Positions 44,851 through 53,071 of a DNA stretch of 64,000 bases are shown here, piece after piece. Under the pieces are notes generated by a model. That model had not been told where the DNA came from. It saw only the letters and a program-made list of their open reading frames with translations, and searched no databases. The stretch is from the NCBI RefSeq assembly GCF_021290965.1, contig NZ_JAJOYT010000004.1, positions 310,001-374,000 of the forward strand, given 5' to 3'. A program made the position numbers and the translations under genes. Positions within the stretch are counted from its first letter, which is position 1; each line of letters opens with the position of its first letter. Source of the stretch: Rheinheimera faecalis (GTDB taxonomy: Bacteria; Pseudomonadota; Gammaproteobacteria; Enterobacterales; Alteromonadaceae).

Positions 44851-45432
44851 TTATACTTTCACCAAACCAGTAAAGCCCATAAAGGCCAGTGACATTAAAC
44901 CCGCGGTAATCATGCCGATGGCGGCACCTTTAAAAGAGACAGGCACATCGGCTGCGGCCAGACGCTCGCGCATCGCAGCGAATAAAATCAGTACTAAAGA
45001 AAAACCTACAGCGGCACCAAAGCCATAGACCACAGAAGAGAAAAAATCATGACGCGCATTCACGTTTAACAGCGCTACACCTAATACAGCACAGTTGGTG
45101 GTGATCAGAGGCAAAAAGATACCTAATAAACGATACAAAGTAGGGCTGGTTTTATGCACCACCATTTCGGTAAATTGCACTACGACTGCGATCACCAAAA
45201 TAAAAGCTAAAGTGCGCAGATACATTAAATCCAGTGGTTGCAATAAGTAAAAATCCACCAGATAACTGCAAAGCGAGGCTAAGGTCAGAACAAAAGTGGT
45301 GGCCATCGACATGCCAATAGCAGTTTCGAGCTTTTTGGAGACGCCCATCACGGGGCAAAGACCCAGAAACTTCACCAGTACGAAGTTATTTACCAGCACT
45401 GTGCTGACCAGCAACAGCAAAAATTCCGACAT
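44851..45432 (-). CDS. rsxA: Rsx/Rnf electron-transport complex subunit A
   Basis: A 193-residue protein with six membrane helices and the conserved [13 protein letters not shown] and [15 protein letters not shown] stretches that bind the intramembrane iron-sulfur cluster together with RsxE. It is the first gene of the rsxABCDGE-nth-gloA unit. Confidence 0.97.
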   Translation of the reverse strand: MSEFLLLLVSTVLVNNFVLVKFLGLCPVMGVSKKLETAIGMSMATTFVLTLASLCSYLVDFYLLQPLDLMYLRTLAFILVIAVVVQFTEMVVHKTSPTLYRLLGIFLPLITTNCAVLGVALLNVNARHDFFSSVVYGFGAAVGFSLVLILFAAMRERLAAADVPVSFKGAAIGMITAGLMSLAFMGFTGLVKV

Positions 45433-45459
45433 AAAAGAACCCCAGAAAAAAGTCGCGCT

Positions 45460-45488
45460 ATTATGAAGCTTTGTAAGGTCTGAAACAA
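45460..45488 (-). promoter_or_regulatory. Candidate sigma-70 promoter of the rsx operon
   Basis: On the minus strand TTGTTT (45483-45488) and CATAAT (45460-45465) are separated by 17 nt, placing the -10 about 28 nt upstream of the rsxA start. Good spacing, near-consensus boxes. Confidence 0.6.
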
Positions 45489-45539
45489 CAGCACTGAACG
45501 CGAATGGCTCTTATCTGAGCCTATGGCACCGGATAAAAC

Positions 45540-45619
45540 GTAGGGGCGGGGTTTATCCCCGCCCGTCTACATGAAACCGCGGTGCCCATTGACGGGCCGG
45601 GACAAGCCGCGGCCCCTAC
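45540..45619. repeat. GC-rich imperfect palindromic intergenic repeat
   Basis: GTAGGGGCGGGGTTTATCCC (arm 45540-45567) is an imperfect inverted repeat of 45591-45619 (GACGGGCCGGG...GCGGCCCCTAC). The left arm contains its own hairpin GGGGCGGGGTTTATCCCCGCCC. Base composition is far from the surroundings. This style of GTAGGGGCGGG...CCCCTAC element is known to be dispersed in some gammaproteobacteria. Only one copy occurs here. Confidence 0.8.
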
Positions 45620-45669
45620 ACCCGTTTGTCTAAACGACACCACGGTTCAGGTGGTTTTCGTACGAAGCT

Positions 45670-47526
45670 TTATTCCAGTGGAGCGGGCTTACTTAAGAAG
45701 TAGCCTTGTATGCCGTCAATTAATAAAGATTCCAGCATTTGTTTTTCTGCTGCGGTTTCTACATTTTCGGCAAACACAGCCACACCAATACGGTGCGCCA
45801 GATCGACCATCAGCCGGACAAAATACTGGTTGTTTTTATCTTCTTCAATTTGTCGGGTGTAACTGCCGTCCATTTTGACAAAATCAGGTTTTAAATCACG
45901 GAAAAATTTAAAGGATGTAATACCAGCACCGAACTTTTCCACTGTGACCCGCGAACCACATTGATGCAGCATATCAATCAGACGTTTGCTTAGTTTCAGA
46001 TTTTGCTGCAAACCCCACTCGCTGATCTCAAATACCAGACGGGGTGTCAGTTCGCTTTCTTTTAATAAACGTCGTTCCAAATAGCTGATAAAGCTTTCGT
46101 CCTGCACTGAATGGGCGGACAGATTCAGACCAAAACTTTGGCCCGGATGTTTTGCTACCAGTATCAATGCCTGTTCTACGATCATCTGTTCAATTTCGAT
46201 CAGCTTGTCGAGTTTTTGCGCCATATCTAAAAACAAAGCTGTGGGTAATAACTGATCTTCGTTGCTGCGAAAGCGCACCAATAATTCGGAATAGGTTTTA
46301 CCGGTTTTATTTAGCGGTTGGATAGGCTGAGCTAATAAGCTTAAACGCTGACCTTGCAGTACATCATCAATCAGGTTACGCCAGTTTTTGGTACTAAACG
46401 ACGATTCTGCAGTTTGCTCCTGGCTGTCGGTAAACAAGTACCACAAGTTACTTTGTTTAGTGGCTTTATTCTGCTTGGTTTTCGCCAAACCCAAAGCTGT
46501 ATCGGCCATTGCCAGCAATTCACCTAATGGTTTGCCCTGAGCCACCTGAACTAAACCCGTTAAGGCCACCGAGTCCAGCTGTTTTTGCTGCTGATAACTA
46601 TCGAAGTTTTGCTGTAGCAGTAATACCAGATCTTCCGTTTGTTCAACCGTCATTTGTGGAAACAACACACAGAAGTCGGTGTTGTTCAGGCGAAATAATG
46701 GGCTTTCATCGGACAGCTGCGGCAGTTGCTTTAATAAGTCCGCCATCTCTTTAATATATAAATCACCGGCCAGATAACCTTGTTTATGGTTGATCTGAGC
46801 CAGACTGTGACAGCGTACCAGTAAAAATACCGATTGATGTACTGCATTGGCGGCTTTGAGTTGCTGTTCGTAATAACGGACAAATTGCTGACGGTTTGGT
46901 AGCGAGGTCAGTTGATCATAAAGTGCCAGCTCTAATAAATAGTCTGTGCCTGAGGTGGTTGCCTGAGGTTGTAATGGCTGCACTACGGCCGGTGCTTGTT
47001 GTACAGCAGCTTCGATAGGGTGAGGCGGCAGAGCTTTTTGCTTTTTTGGCCGACCCGGCTGCAGGTAATAAGGCAATACACCTAAAATCAGCGGGCCAAA
47101 AAACAAAAATAAACTAAAAAGCTCAAGGGTGGACAATTGCTCTGACAGCTGGGGTAAAAACTCTACCTGTAAATTATGTGCCTGATCTTTGACTGAAGCT
47201 GGAGTAATGGGCCGGTCAAACTGAGTTAATATCCAGGAAGAGATTGTATAAGAGGGCATCGAATTGCTTTGTTCGTGCAGTACCACACCGTCGAGCTGAC
47301 TCACTTTTAAGTAAGGTAAATCAAAACTGCTGCTTAACTGGCGGGTCAGAATTTTGGTATCGCCTGTTAAATCACTGGCTAACATCTGCTGAATAGCGCT
47401 GTAGTGTAGCTGATACAAGCTTTGAATTTGTTGAGCTGCGGCAAACCAGAATAACCAAAGTGCCAGCACAGCCGATACCAGAGCGGCAGTCCAGTGACTC
47501 AGAGCAATAAAGGATGGAGACTTCAT
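45670..47526 (-). CDS. Degenerate GGDEF-EAL membrane regulator (CsrD/MshH-like)
   Basis: About 618 residues. It has two membrane helices (WTAALVSAVLALWLFWFAA and LFSLFLFFGPLILGVLPYYL) enclosing a periplasmic domain, a Gln-rich linker, a GGDEF-like domain with the signature replaced by NNTDF, and an EAL-like domain with SELLVRF for EAL and EKFGAG for DDFG. Loss of these metal ligands predicts no cyclase or phosphodiesterase activity. That combination resembles CsrD/MshH, which assist RNase E decay of Csr small RNAs, or LapD-like c-di-GMP receptors. ATG 47526 (MKSPSF) is preferred to TTG 47535. Confidence 0.82.
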   Translation of the reverse strand: MKSPSFIALSHWTAALVSAVLALWLFWFAAAQQIQSLYQLHYSAIQQMLASDLTGDTKILTRQLSSSFDLPYLKVSQLDGVVLHEQSNSMPSYTISSWILTQFDRPITPASVKDQAHNLQVEFLPQLSEQLSTLELFSLFLFFGPLILGVLPYYLQPGRPKKQKALPPHPIEAAVQQAPAVVQPLQPQATTSGTDYLLELALYDQLTSLPNRQQFVRYYEQQLKAANAVHQSVFLLVRCHSLAQINHKQGYLAGDLYIKEMADLLKQLPQLSDESPLFRLNNTDFCVLFPQMTVEQTEDLVLLLQQNFDSYQQQKQLDSVALTGLVQVAQGKPLGELLAMADTALGLAKTKQNKATKQSNLWYLFTDSQEQTAESSFSTKNWRNLIDDVLQGQRLSLLAQPIQPLNKTGKTYSELLVRFRSNEDQLLPTALFLDMAQKLDKLIEIEQMIVEQALILVAKHPGQSFGLNLSAHSVQDESFISYLERRLLKESELTPRLVFEISEWGLQQNLKLSKRLIDMLHQCGSRVTVEKFGAGITSFKFFRDLKPDFVKMDGSYTRQIEEDKNNQYFVRLMVDLAHRIGVAVFAENVETAAEKQMLESLLIDGIQGYFLSKPAPLE

Positions 47527-47648
47527 AGCAGACAACCCATAAAGATTTTTTATCCGAGCTTGAACATCAGAAAATAAGCTTAAGGTATTTCAGGGAAAAA
47601 CACTAAGAAAAAGAGACAATTAAGAGAGTAAACAAGATGTACTTTAGG

Positions 47649-47725
47649 TGGCTCCCCAGGTTGGACTCGAACCAACGACCTACGGATTAACAGTCCGCCG
47701 CTCTAACCGGCTGAGCTACTGAGGA
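47649..47725 (-). tRNA. tRNA-Asn (GTT), copy distal to promoter
   Basis: On the minus strand, 77 nt from TCCTCAG to CTGGGGAGCCA: 7-bp acceptor stem, anticodon loop CTGTTAA giving GTT, T-loop GGTTCGAGTCC, and encoded CCA. Identical to the two copies at 47761 and 47864. Confidence 0.97.
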
Positions 47726-47760
47726 ATTGTATACGGTTATCAAATTGTGATTATTTCAGT

Positions 47761-47837
47761 TGGCTCCCCAGGTTGGACTCGAACCAACGACCTACGGATT
47801 AACAGTCCGCCGCTCTAACCGGCTGAGCTACTGAGGA
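47761..47837 (-). tRNA. tRNA-Asn (GTT), middle copy
   Basis: Same 77-nt sequence as its neighbours, with anticodon GTT and encoded CCA. Spacers of 35 and 26 nt separate the three copies, so they form one short operon. Confidence 0.97.
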
Positions 47838-47863
47838 ACTGAAATAATATGTTGAGACTACAG

Positions 47864-47940
47864 TGGCTCCCCAGGTTGGACTCGAACCAACGACCTACGG
47901 ATTAACAGTCCGCCGCTCTAACCGGCTGAGCTACTGAGGA
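47864..47940 (-). tRNA. tRNA-Asn (GTT), promoter-proximal copy
   Basis: Same 77-nt tRNA-Asn as the other two, minus strand, first after the promoter at 47964-47992. Confidence 0.97.
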
Positions 47941-47963
47941 ACTGTGTTCTGCAACGGGGCGCA

Positions 47964-47992
47964 ATACTAATGCCCGTCTTAAACACTGTCAA
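47964..47992 (-). promoter_or_regulatory. Strong sigma-70 promoter of the tRNA-Asn array
   Basis: On the minus strand a perfect TTGACA (47987-47992), 17-nt spacer and TAGTAT (47964-47969) are followed by a GC-rich discriminator TGCGCCCCG. This is the layout of stable-RNA promoters under stringent (ppGpp) control. Confidence 0.85.
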
Positions 47993-48158
47993 CACTTTGC
48001 CCAGTGCTTTTTCATAAAAGAAGTTTACTTGCTGTTTGTTTAGCCAAAGCCGGTAGAAAAGCTGCGCAAAACTAATTTTTGCATATGCAAAAGCTATTCG
48101 CCCTTTTGTCATGGCATTGAAATTTAGCAAAGTCAGGCCAATAAAGGGCTAGCGTAAG

Positions 48159-48181
48159 TTACCCACAGAATCTGTGGATAA
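48159..48181. promoter_or_regulatory. Inverted pair of DnaA-box-like 9-mers
   Basis: TTACCCACAGA, one A, then TCTGTGGATAA form a near-perfect inverted repeat. The right half read in reverse is a consensus DnaA box TTATCCACA, and the left half differs from it by one base. Confidence 0.5.
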
Positions 48182-48209
48182 GTCTGTGAATTGTTGGCCT
48201 GATGGATAG

Positions 48210-48236
48210 GCTAAGCCTTAACAGATAAGGCTTAGC
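48210..48236. other. Perfect 11-bp hairpin of unknown role
   Basis: GCTAAGCCTTA (48210-48220), loop ACAGA, TAAGGCTTAGC (48226-48236). Not followed directly by a T-run on either strand; a T-run lies 23 nt further on the + strand behind a weaker stem (AATAG 48245/CTATT 48258). Confidence 0.6.
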
Positions 48237-48474
48237 GCCAGATCAATAGGTTTGCGACTATTTTTTTACCTTATATAAAACAACAGGTTACGAATCTGAA
48301 AGAACTGAAACTTTATGCAAAACACCATTGAGGAAACAAAGTTTCTATGCAAAAGCAGATTGTGAACATTTTTTCTTATTCTTGTTCAGTTTTACGCCGA
48401 TTTGGTCGCATTGCTGGTAGTGCCGCCTTTAACTTTTCTCTACAATAGCGCCACTTGCGCTTAAGCTGACTGTT

Positions 48475-49839
48475 ATGACTCAATCCACTTCGAAACGTCC
48501 TGATCTGCTCAAAGGTGATATTCAGGCCACCATGAAACAAATGACGGTGCCTGTGCTGTTTGGCATGATCACCTTAATGTCTTTTAATCTGGTCGATACT
48601 TTCTTTATTAGTATGTTAGGCACCGCCGAACTGGCAGCTGTCAGTTTCACCTTCCCTGTTACTTTTACTGTGATTAGTTTAGCCATTGGACTGAGTATTG
48701 GTGCTTCTGCAGTAATAGCCCGCGCATTAGGCAGTGGTGATCAGCAAAGTGCGCGTAGTGATGGGTTAGCGGCTTTATGGTTATCAGCCTATTTAGTCAT
48801 TGCTTTATCTATTGTCGGTTATCTGACGATTGACCCTCTGTTTCGTTTGTTGGGGGCCAAAGAAGATACTTTGCCTTTTATTCATGACTATATGGATATC
48901 TGGTTTTTTGGCGCTGTTTTCCTTATTACGCCTATGATAGGCAATGCGATATTAAGAGCGGCGGGGGACACGAAAACGCCCAGTATTTTGATGGCCTGTG
49001 CGGGTTTATTAAATGCGATTTTAGACCCTATTCTGATTTTTGGTTGGGGCCCAATCCCTGCTATGGGCGTTGCTGGTGCTTCACTGGCCAGTCTGATCTC
49101 CTGGTTATTAGGTTTTGGCCTTATTCTGTATTTGCTGATGGTGCGCCGTAAGCTGGTGGATATAGGGCATCAGCCTTTTGGCGAATTTATCACTATCAGC
49201 CGTAAAATTTTGCATATAGGTTTGCCAGCAGCTGGCGCCAATATGCTGACTCCTTTGGCTATGGGTATTTTAACCGCCCTGATGGCCAGTTATGGGGCTG
49301 AAGCTGTGGCTGCCTTTGGGGTTGGTGCCCGTATTGAGAGTATTGCGTCTTTAGTAGTACTGGCGCTGTCTATGACTTTGCCACCTTTTGTCAGCCAGAA
49401 TTATGGTGCCTGTGCTTATCATCGTATTCATGATGCTTACAGAGGCTGCATTAAGTTTATTCTGGCCTGGCAGCTTGTGGTATATCTTGGCTTAGCGGCC
49501 TGTGCCTGGGTGCTGGCTGATGTATTTACTGAAGATCCGTTAGTGGCGCAGTATATTCGCTACTTTATATGGATTTTGCCTTTAGGTTATGGTCTGCAGG
49601 GCATCATAATCCTGACCAACTCGTCTTTTAACGCTTTGCATCTGCCGCTCAATGCATTGCAGCTGAGTGTGATCCGCCTTTTTGTTTTTTATGTGCCCTT
49701 TGCTTATATAGGTGGCTTGATAGGAGGCGTGATAGGGGTTTTTGTCGGTGGCTTGATTGCAAATGCTATTACCTCCGGCCTGGCGTACAGCTGGTTTAAA
49801 CGCAGATTAGCTGCCTTAACTTTAAGTGGAGAATCCTGA
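48475..49839 (+). CDS. MATE-family multidrug/sodium antiporter
   Basis: 454 residues with 12 predicted helices in two halves. The MATE pattern appears as MTVPVLFGMITLMSFNLVDTFFISMLG and GLPAAGANMLTPLAMGI with ARIESIASLVVLALSMTLPPFVSQNYGA. It would export cationic drugs or metabolites using Na+ or H+. The stop overlaps the start of a short leader frame before uvrB as TGATG (49837-49841). Confidence 0.9.
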   Translation: MTQSTSKRPDLLKGDIQATMKQMTVPVLFGMITLMSFNLVDTFFISMLGTAELAAVSFTFPVTFTVISLAIGLSIGASAVIARALGSGDQQSARSDGLAALWLSAYLVIALSIVGYLTIDPLFRLLGAKEDTLPFIHDYMDIWFFGAVFLITPMIGNAILRAAGDTKTPSILMACAGLLNAILDPILIFGWGPIPAMGVAGASLASLISWLLGFGLILYLLMVRRKLVDIGHQPFGEFITISRKILHIGLPAAGANMLTPLAMGILTALMASYGAEAVAAFGVGARIESIASLVVLALSMTLPPFVSQNYGACAYHRIHDAYRGCIKFILAWQLVVYLGLAACAWVLADVFTEDPLVAQYIRYFIWILPLGYGLQGIIILTNSSFNALHLPLNALQLSVIRLFVFYVPFAYIGGLIGGVIGVFVGGLIANAITSGLAYSWFKRRLAALTLSGES

Positions 49840-49907
49840 TGAGCCGCGATATTAAATTGCTCTCCCATTACCTGCCCACTCTTACTTTGCAGGGGGGGAG
49901 TTTATGA
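49839..49907 (+). CDS. 22-codon leader ORF, a diverged duplicate of the uvrB 5' end
   Basis: ATG 49839 overlaps the MATE stop (TGATG) and its TGA overlaps the uvrB start (ATGA). The peptide [13 protein letters not shown] aligns with the UvrB N-terminus [13 protein letters not shown], and the first 12 nt (ATGAGCCGCGAT) are identical. GTGGAGAA precedes this ATG and GGGGGGGAG precedes the uvrB ATG, so both starts have ribosome sites. It may be translated and couple MATE to uvrB, or simply be a duplication remnant. Confidence 0.5.
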   Translation: MSRDIKLLSHYLPTLTLQGGSL

Positions 49908-51895
49908 GCCGCGATTTCGAGTTAGTCTCCAATTATCAACCTGCTGGTGATCAGCCAACAGCTATCGCAAAACTGGTGGAAGGCCTGGAGTCGGGTTTAG
50001 CTCATCAAACCTTATTAGGTGTCACCGGCTCAGGTAAAACCTTCACTATGGCCAATGTGATAGCTCAAGTGAACAGACCCACCTTGATTATGGCGCACAA
50101 CAAAACTCTGGCGGCGCAGCTCTATGGAGAGATGAAGGAGTTTTTCCCGAACAACTCGGTTGAATACTTTGTATCTTATTACGACTATTACCAGCCAGAA
50201 GCTTATGTGCCGTCCAGCGACACCTTTATCGAAAAAGACGCTTCTATTAATGAACATATAGAGCAGATGCGTTTATCGGCAACCAAAGCCTTGATGGAAC
50301 GACGGGACGTAGTGATTATCGCCTCAGTGTCGGCCATTTATGGTTTGGGTGATCCGGAATCTTATATGAAGATGCTGTTGCATCTCAAAGTGGGTGATAT
50401 AGTCGATCAGCGTTTTATCTTACGTCGTCTGGCCGAGTTGCAATACAGCCGCAATGATACGGCTTTTGAACGTGCTACCTATCGTGTACGTGGCGATGTA
50501 ATTGATGTGTTTCCGGCCGAATCGGATGAAATCGCAGTACGGATTGAGCTGTTTGATGAAGAAATTGAGCGCATCAGCTTATTTGACCCACTGACAGGTT
50601 CGGTCGAAAAAGTGGTGAGCCGTTACACTATTTATCCAAAAACGCACTATGTCACACCACGGGAAAAAATCCTCGAGGCGACTGAACGTATTAAGGTGGA
50701 ACTCAAAGATCGCCGCGCTCAATTGCTTGCAGAAAATCGCCTGATTGAAGAGCAGCGCATAGGTCAGCGTACTTTGTTTGATTTGGAAATGATGGTGGAG
50801 CTGGGTTATTGCTCCGGCATTGAAAACTACTCGCGCTACTTATCAGGCAGGGCTGAAGGTGAGCCGCCTCCAACCTTACTGGATTATTTTCCGGCCGATG
50901 GTTTGATGTTTATTGACGAGTCGCATGTCACCATTTCACAAATTGGCGCTATGTACAAAGGCGATCGCTCGCGCAAAGAAAACCTGGTGAACTATGGTTT
51001 CCGTTTGCCTTCAGCCTTGGATAACAGGCCGCTGAAGTTTGATGAATTTGAATCCATAGCGCCACAGCGTATTTATGTCTCGGCCACACCAGCAGATTAC
51101 GAGCTAAAACAATCGGCAGGTGAAGTGATAGAGCAGGTGGTGCGGCCAACAGGTTTATTAGACCCTGTGATTGAAATCCGTCCTGTAGCCACCCAGGTTG
51201 ACGACTTAATGTCGGAAGCTTTCCGCTGCGCCAAACTAGGAGAGCGGGTATTGGTGACAGTGCTGACCAAAAAAATGGCTGAAGATTTAACGGACTATTT
51301 AGCAGGCCATGGCGTCAAGGTTCGGTATTTACACTCCGACATAGATACAGTTGAGCGGATGGAAATCATCCGGGATTTACGTTTAGGCGTCTTTGACGTG
51401 CTGGTCGGTATTAACTTATTGCGGGAAGGTCTGGATATTCCTGAAGTGTCTTTAGTGGCCATTCTGGATGCAGATAAAGAAGGTTTTTTACGTTCAGAGC
51501 GTTCGCTGATTCAAACCATGGGTCGTGCCGCCCGTAACCTTTACGGTAAAGCAGTGCTTTATGCTGATCGCATGACAGGTTCCATGCAGCGCGCTATTAA
51601 TGAAACCGATCGTCGGCGCAATAAGCAAATTGCTTACAATGAACTGCATGGCATCACACCTACTGCTATTAAGAAGAAGGTGTCGGATGTGATGGACTTG
51701 GGGCAGGATGCCGATCTGCCGAAAGTGGCGGAGAAAATCAAACTGGCCAAAGGCAAAACACCTTATCAGCTGCAGGCAGAAATTAAGCAACTGGAGCAAA
51801 AAATGCTGCAGCACGCCAAAGATCTGGAGTTTGAACTGGCGGCGCAAGCTCGGGATCAAATTCATCAATTACGTGAAGCTTTGCTGGAGATTTAA
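49904..51895 (+). CDS. uvrB: Excinuclease ABC subunit B
   Basis: 663 residues. Walker [10 protein letters not shown] (39-47), the beta-hairpin region [21 protein letters not shown], helicase motif FIDESHVT, motif [31 protein letters not shown], and a C-terminal UVR coiled coil ([20 protein letters not shown]). It verifies damage and loads UvrC in nucleotide-excision repair. Length is normal. GGGGGAG supports ATG 49904. I found no certain LexA box just upstream. Confidence 0.98.
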   Translation: MSRDFELVSNYQPAGDQPTAIAKLVEGLESGLAHQTLLGVTGSGKTFTMANVIAQVNRPTLIMAHNKTLAAQLYGEMKEFFPNNSVEYFVSYYDYYQPEAYVPSSDTFIEKDASINEHIEQMRLSATKALMERRDVVIIASVSAIYGLGDPESYMKMLLHLKVGDIVDQRFILRRLAELQYSRNDTAFERATYRVRGDVIDVFPAESDEIAVRIELFDEEIERISLFDPLTGSVEKVVSRYTIYPKTHYVTPREKILEATERIKVELKDRRAQLLAENRLIEEQRIGQRTLFDLEMMVELGYCSGIENYSRYLSGRAEGEPPPTLLDYFPADGLMFIDESHVTISQIGAMYKGDRSRKENLVNYGFRLPSALDNRPLKFDEFESIAPQRIYVSATPADYELKQSAGEVIEQVVRPTGLLDPVIEIRPVATQVDDLMSEAFRCAKLGERVLVTVLTKKMAEDLTDYLAGHGVKVRYLHSDIDTVERMEIIRDLRLGVFDVLVGINLLREGLDIPEVSLVAILDADKEGFLRSERSLIQTMGRAARNLYGKAVLYADRMTGSMQRAINETDRRRNKQIAYNELHGITPTAIKKKVSDVMDLGQDADLPKVAEKIKLAKGKTPYQLQAEIKQLEQKMLQHAKDLEFELAAQARDQIHQLREALLEI

Positions 51896-51899
51896 ATCA

Positions 51900-51947
51900 T
51901 GGGGTCAGAGTAAAATTAAACCGTGGTTTAATTTTACTCTGACCCCA
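51900..51947. repeat. Perfect palindrome, GAGTAAAATT subtype of the TGGGGTCAGA family
   Basis: TGGGGTCAGAGTAAAATTAA (arm 51900-51922) is perfectly complementary to 51925-51947 around GT. It shares the outer TGGGGTCAGA with the other copies but has a different inner stem. It begins 4 nt after the uvrB stop and would form a 23-bp hairpin at the transcript end. Confidence 0.93.
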
Positions 51948-52101
51948 ATTCCGCCTCGAATTTCATGCCTTCCATCGGGATTTTCCTATTTTGTATGGTT
52001 ATCTGTTTGATATTCATACAGTTCTTTACAGAGTCGTTCAGAGAGCATTAACTTTCAGAAGTTTACACTGCCTGCGTTTTCTCAACCAAAAGGTAGTATT
52101 T

Positions 52102-52875
52102 ATGAAACGTTCCATGCTCGCTTTACTTATCGCTGTAGTGTCAACCGGTGCAGCAGCGAACAGCTATCAAAATGAATCTTCAGTCGATTATATCAACGGT
52201 GATATCAACAATGTTGATGTAGACCTATGGCAACTGAAGCACCAGTATTTTTTCAATGCAGTAGACACTTCTGGCAATACGCCACGGGCTGAAGCTGCAT
52301 TTATCAATAAAAACGCCAGTGTATTCGGCACCTTGTCCCGCACTTCTGTAGGTGATTTTGATCAGAATGGCTGGTCAGTGGGTGGTGAGTATATGGACCA
52401 AAGCCATAACTTCTACGGTAAGCTGGAATGGATGCATTACAGCGGTGATGATACTCAAAACGTAGATGGTACTGTAGGTTACTTCATCAGCAACGATTGG
52501 TTAGTGGGTGCGATTTTTGAGCACAACAGACCTGATCAAGGTGGCAGCAGCACTAACTATGGTGTGATGACCAAAAAGTTATGGGATTTAGGCACGGGTG
52601 ATATGATCAATCTGGAAGCCGATATCCTGGACTATCGTAATAATTCAGCCACCCGTTATGGTGTAGGCGCGGATTACTACTTCGGCAAAAACTTCTCTGC
52701 CGGTGTAGGTTATCAGTGGATCTCTGACGGCGTGTTAAGCGAAAGCGAAGACAGTCTGAGCTTACGCACCAAGTGGTTCGCTTTGCCTAACCTATCGTTA
52801 TCAGCAGGCATCGCCTTTGATGCGCTGGAGACGGGTGATGATTTGTATCAGTTGGGCGCAAGCTACCGCTTCTAA
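52102..52875 (+). CDS. Putative outer-membrane porin
   Basis: 257 residues: a signal peptide (MKRSMLALLIAVVSTGAAA) then alternating beta strands ending in an aromatic residue (QLGASYRF, the C-terminal Phe recognised by the BAM complex). Acidic and Asn-rich turns (DINNVDVDLWQLKHQYFF, WSVGGEYMDQSHNFYGKLEW) resemble the putative-porin families of aquatic gammaproteobacteria. ATG 52102 is chosen for the signal peptide and AAAGG upstream. The substrate is unknown. Confidence 0.75.
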   Translation: MKRSMLALLIAVVSTGAAANSYQNESSVDYINGDINNVDVDLWQLKHQYFFNAVDTSGNTPRAEAAFINKNASVFGTLSRTSVGDFDQNGWSVGGEYMDQSHNFYGKLEWMHYSGDDTQNVDGTVGYFISNDWLVGAIFEHNRPDQGGSSTNYGVMTKKLWDLGTGDMINLEADILDYRNNSATRYGVGADYYFGKNFSAGVGYQWISDGVLSESEDSLSLRTKWFALPNLSLSAGIAFDALETGDDLYQLGASYRF

Positions 52876-52880
52876 TTTAT

Positions 52881-53003
52881 TGCCCGTCGTACTTGAAGCT
52901 GCAGCTTTGTTGGCTGCGCTACTCGCCCCAGTCACATAGGACTACTATGCTCCTGGGGTCTTGTACGCTTGCCGCCGCGCTGCAACACCAACTACTTAGG
53001 GCA
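52881..53003. repeat. ERIC-like imperfect palindromic repeat
   Basis: A 123-bp imperfect palindrome starting TGCCCGTCGTACTTGAAGCT and ending ACTACTTAGGGCA, with core CCCCAGTCACATAG...CTATGCTCCTGGGG. The core matches the conserved centre of enterobacterial ERIC/IRU elements (CCCAGTCAC...GCTCCTGGGG), the total length is close to the usual 127 bp, and the flanking GCTTGCCGCCGCGCTGCAAC is also shared with ERIC. It follows the porin stop by a few bases. Confidence 0.82.
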
Positions 53004-53034
53004 ATGCCAGTTATAACTGAAGTGATGATTTAAG

Positions 53035-53063
53035 AAAGGAGCTTAACGGCTCCTTTTTCTTTT
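53035..53063. terminator. Bidirectional terminator between porin and LysR genes
   Basis: AAAGGAGC (53035-53042) and GCTCCTTT (53049-53056) with a 6-nt loop, T-rich on the + side (TTTTTCTTTT). It lies between convergent genes. Confidence 0.75.
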
Positions 53064-53071
53064 CTGATGCA

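Larger units (their letters stand above)
47993..48474. other. Gene-free intergenic region rich in palindromes
   Basis: About 480 bp between the tRNA promoter and the MATE gene without a convincing gene. It contains a 16-bp palindrome TTTTGCATATGCAAAA (48077-48092). TATGCAAAA recurs at 48314-48322 and 48346-48354, the latter two beside an inverted repeat GAAACTTT (48307)/AAAGTTTC (48338). It also holds a pair of DnaA-type boxes, a hairpin and a T-run (48260-48267). A TACAAT at 48441 could be the -10 of the MATE gene. Confidence 0.6.

Noticed and set aside
47649-47940. Integration (att) site at the tRNA-Asn array
   Set aside because: No integrase gene or partial tRNA 3' repeat is found nearby; the three copies are complete genes.
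47918-48130. Small minus-strand open frame at the tRNA promoter
   Set aside because: It overlaps the tRNA gene and its strong promoter and has no ribosome site or similarity.
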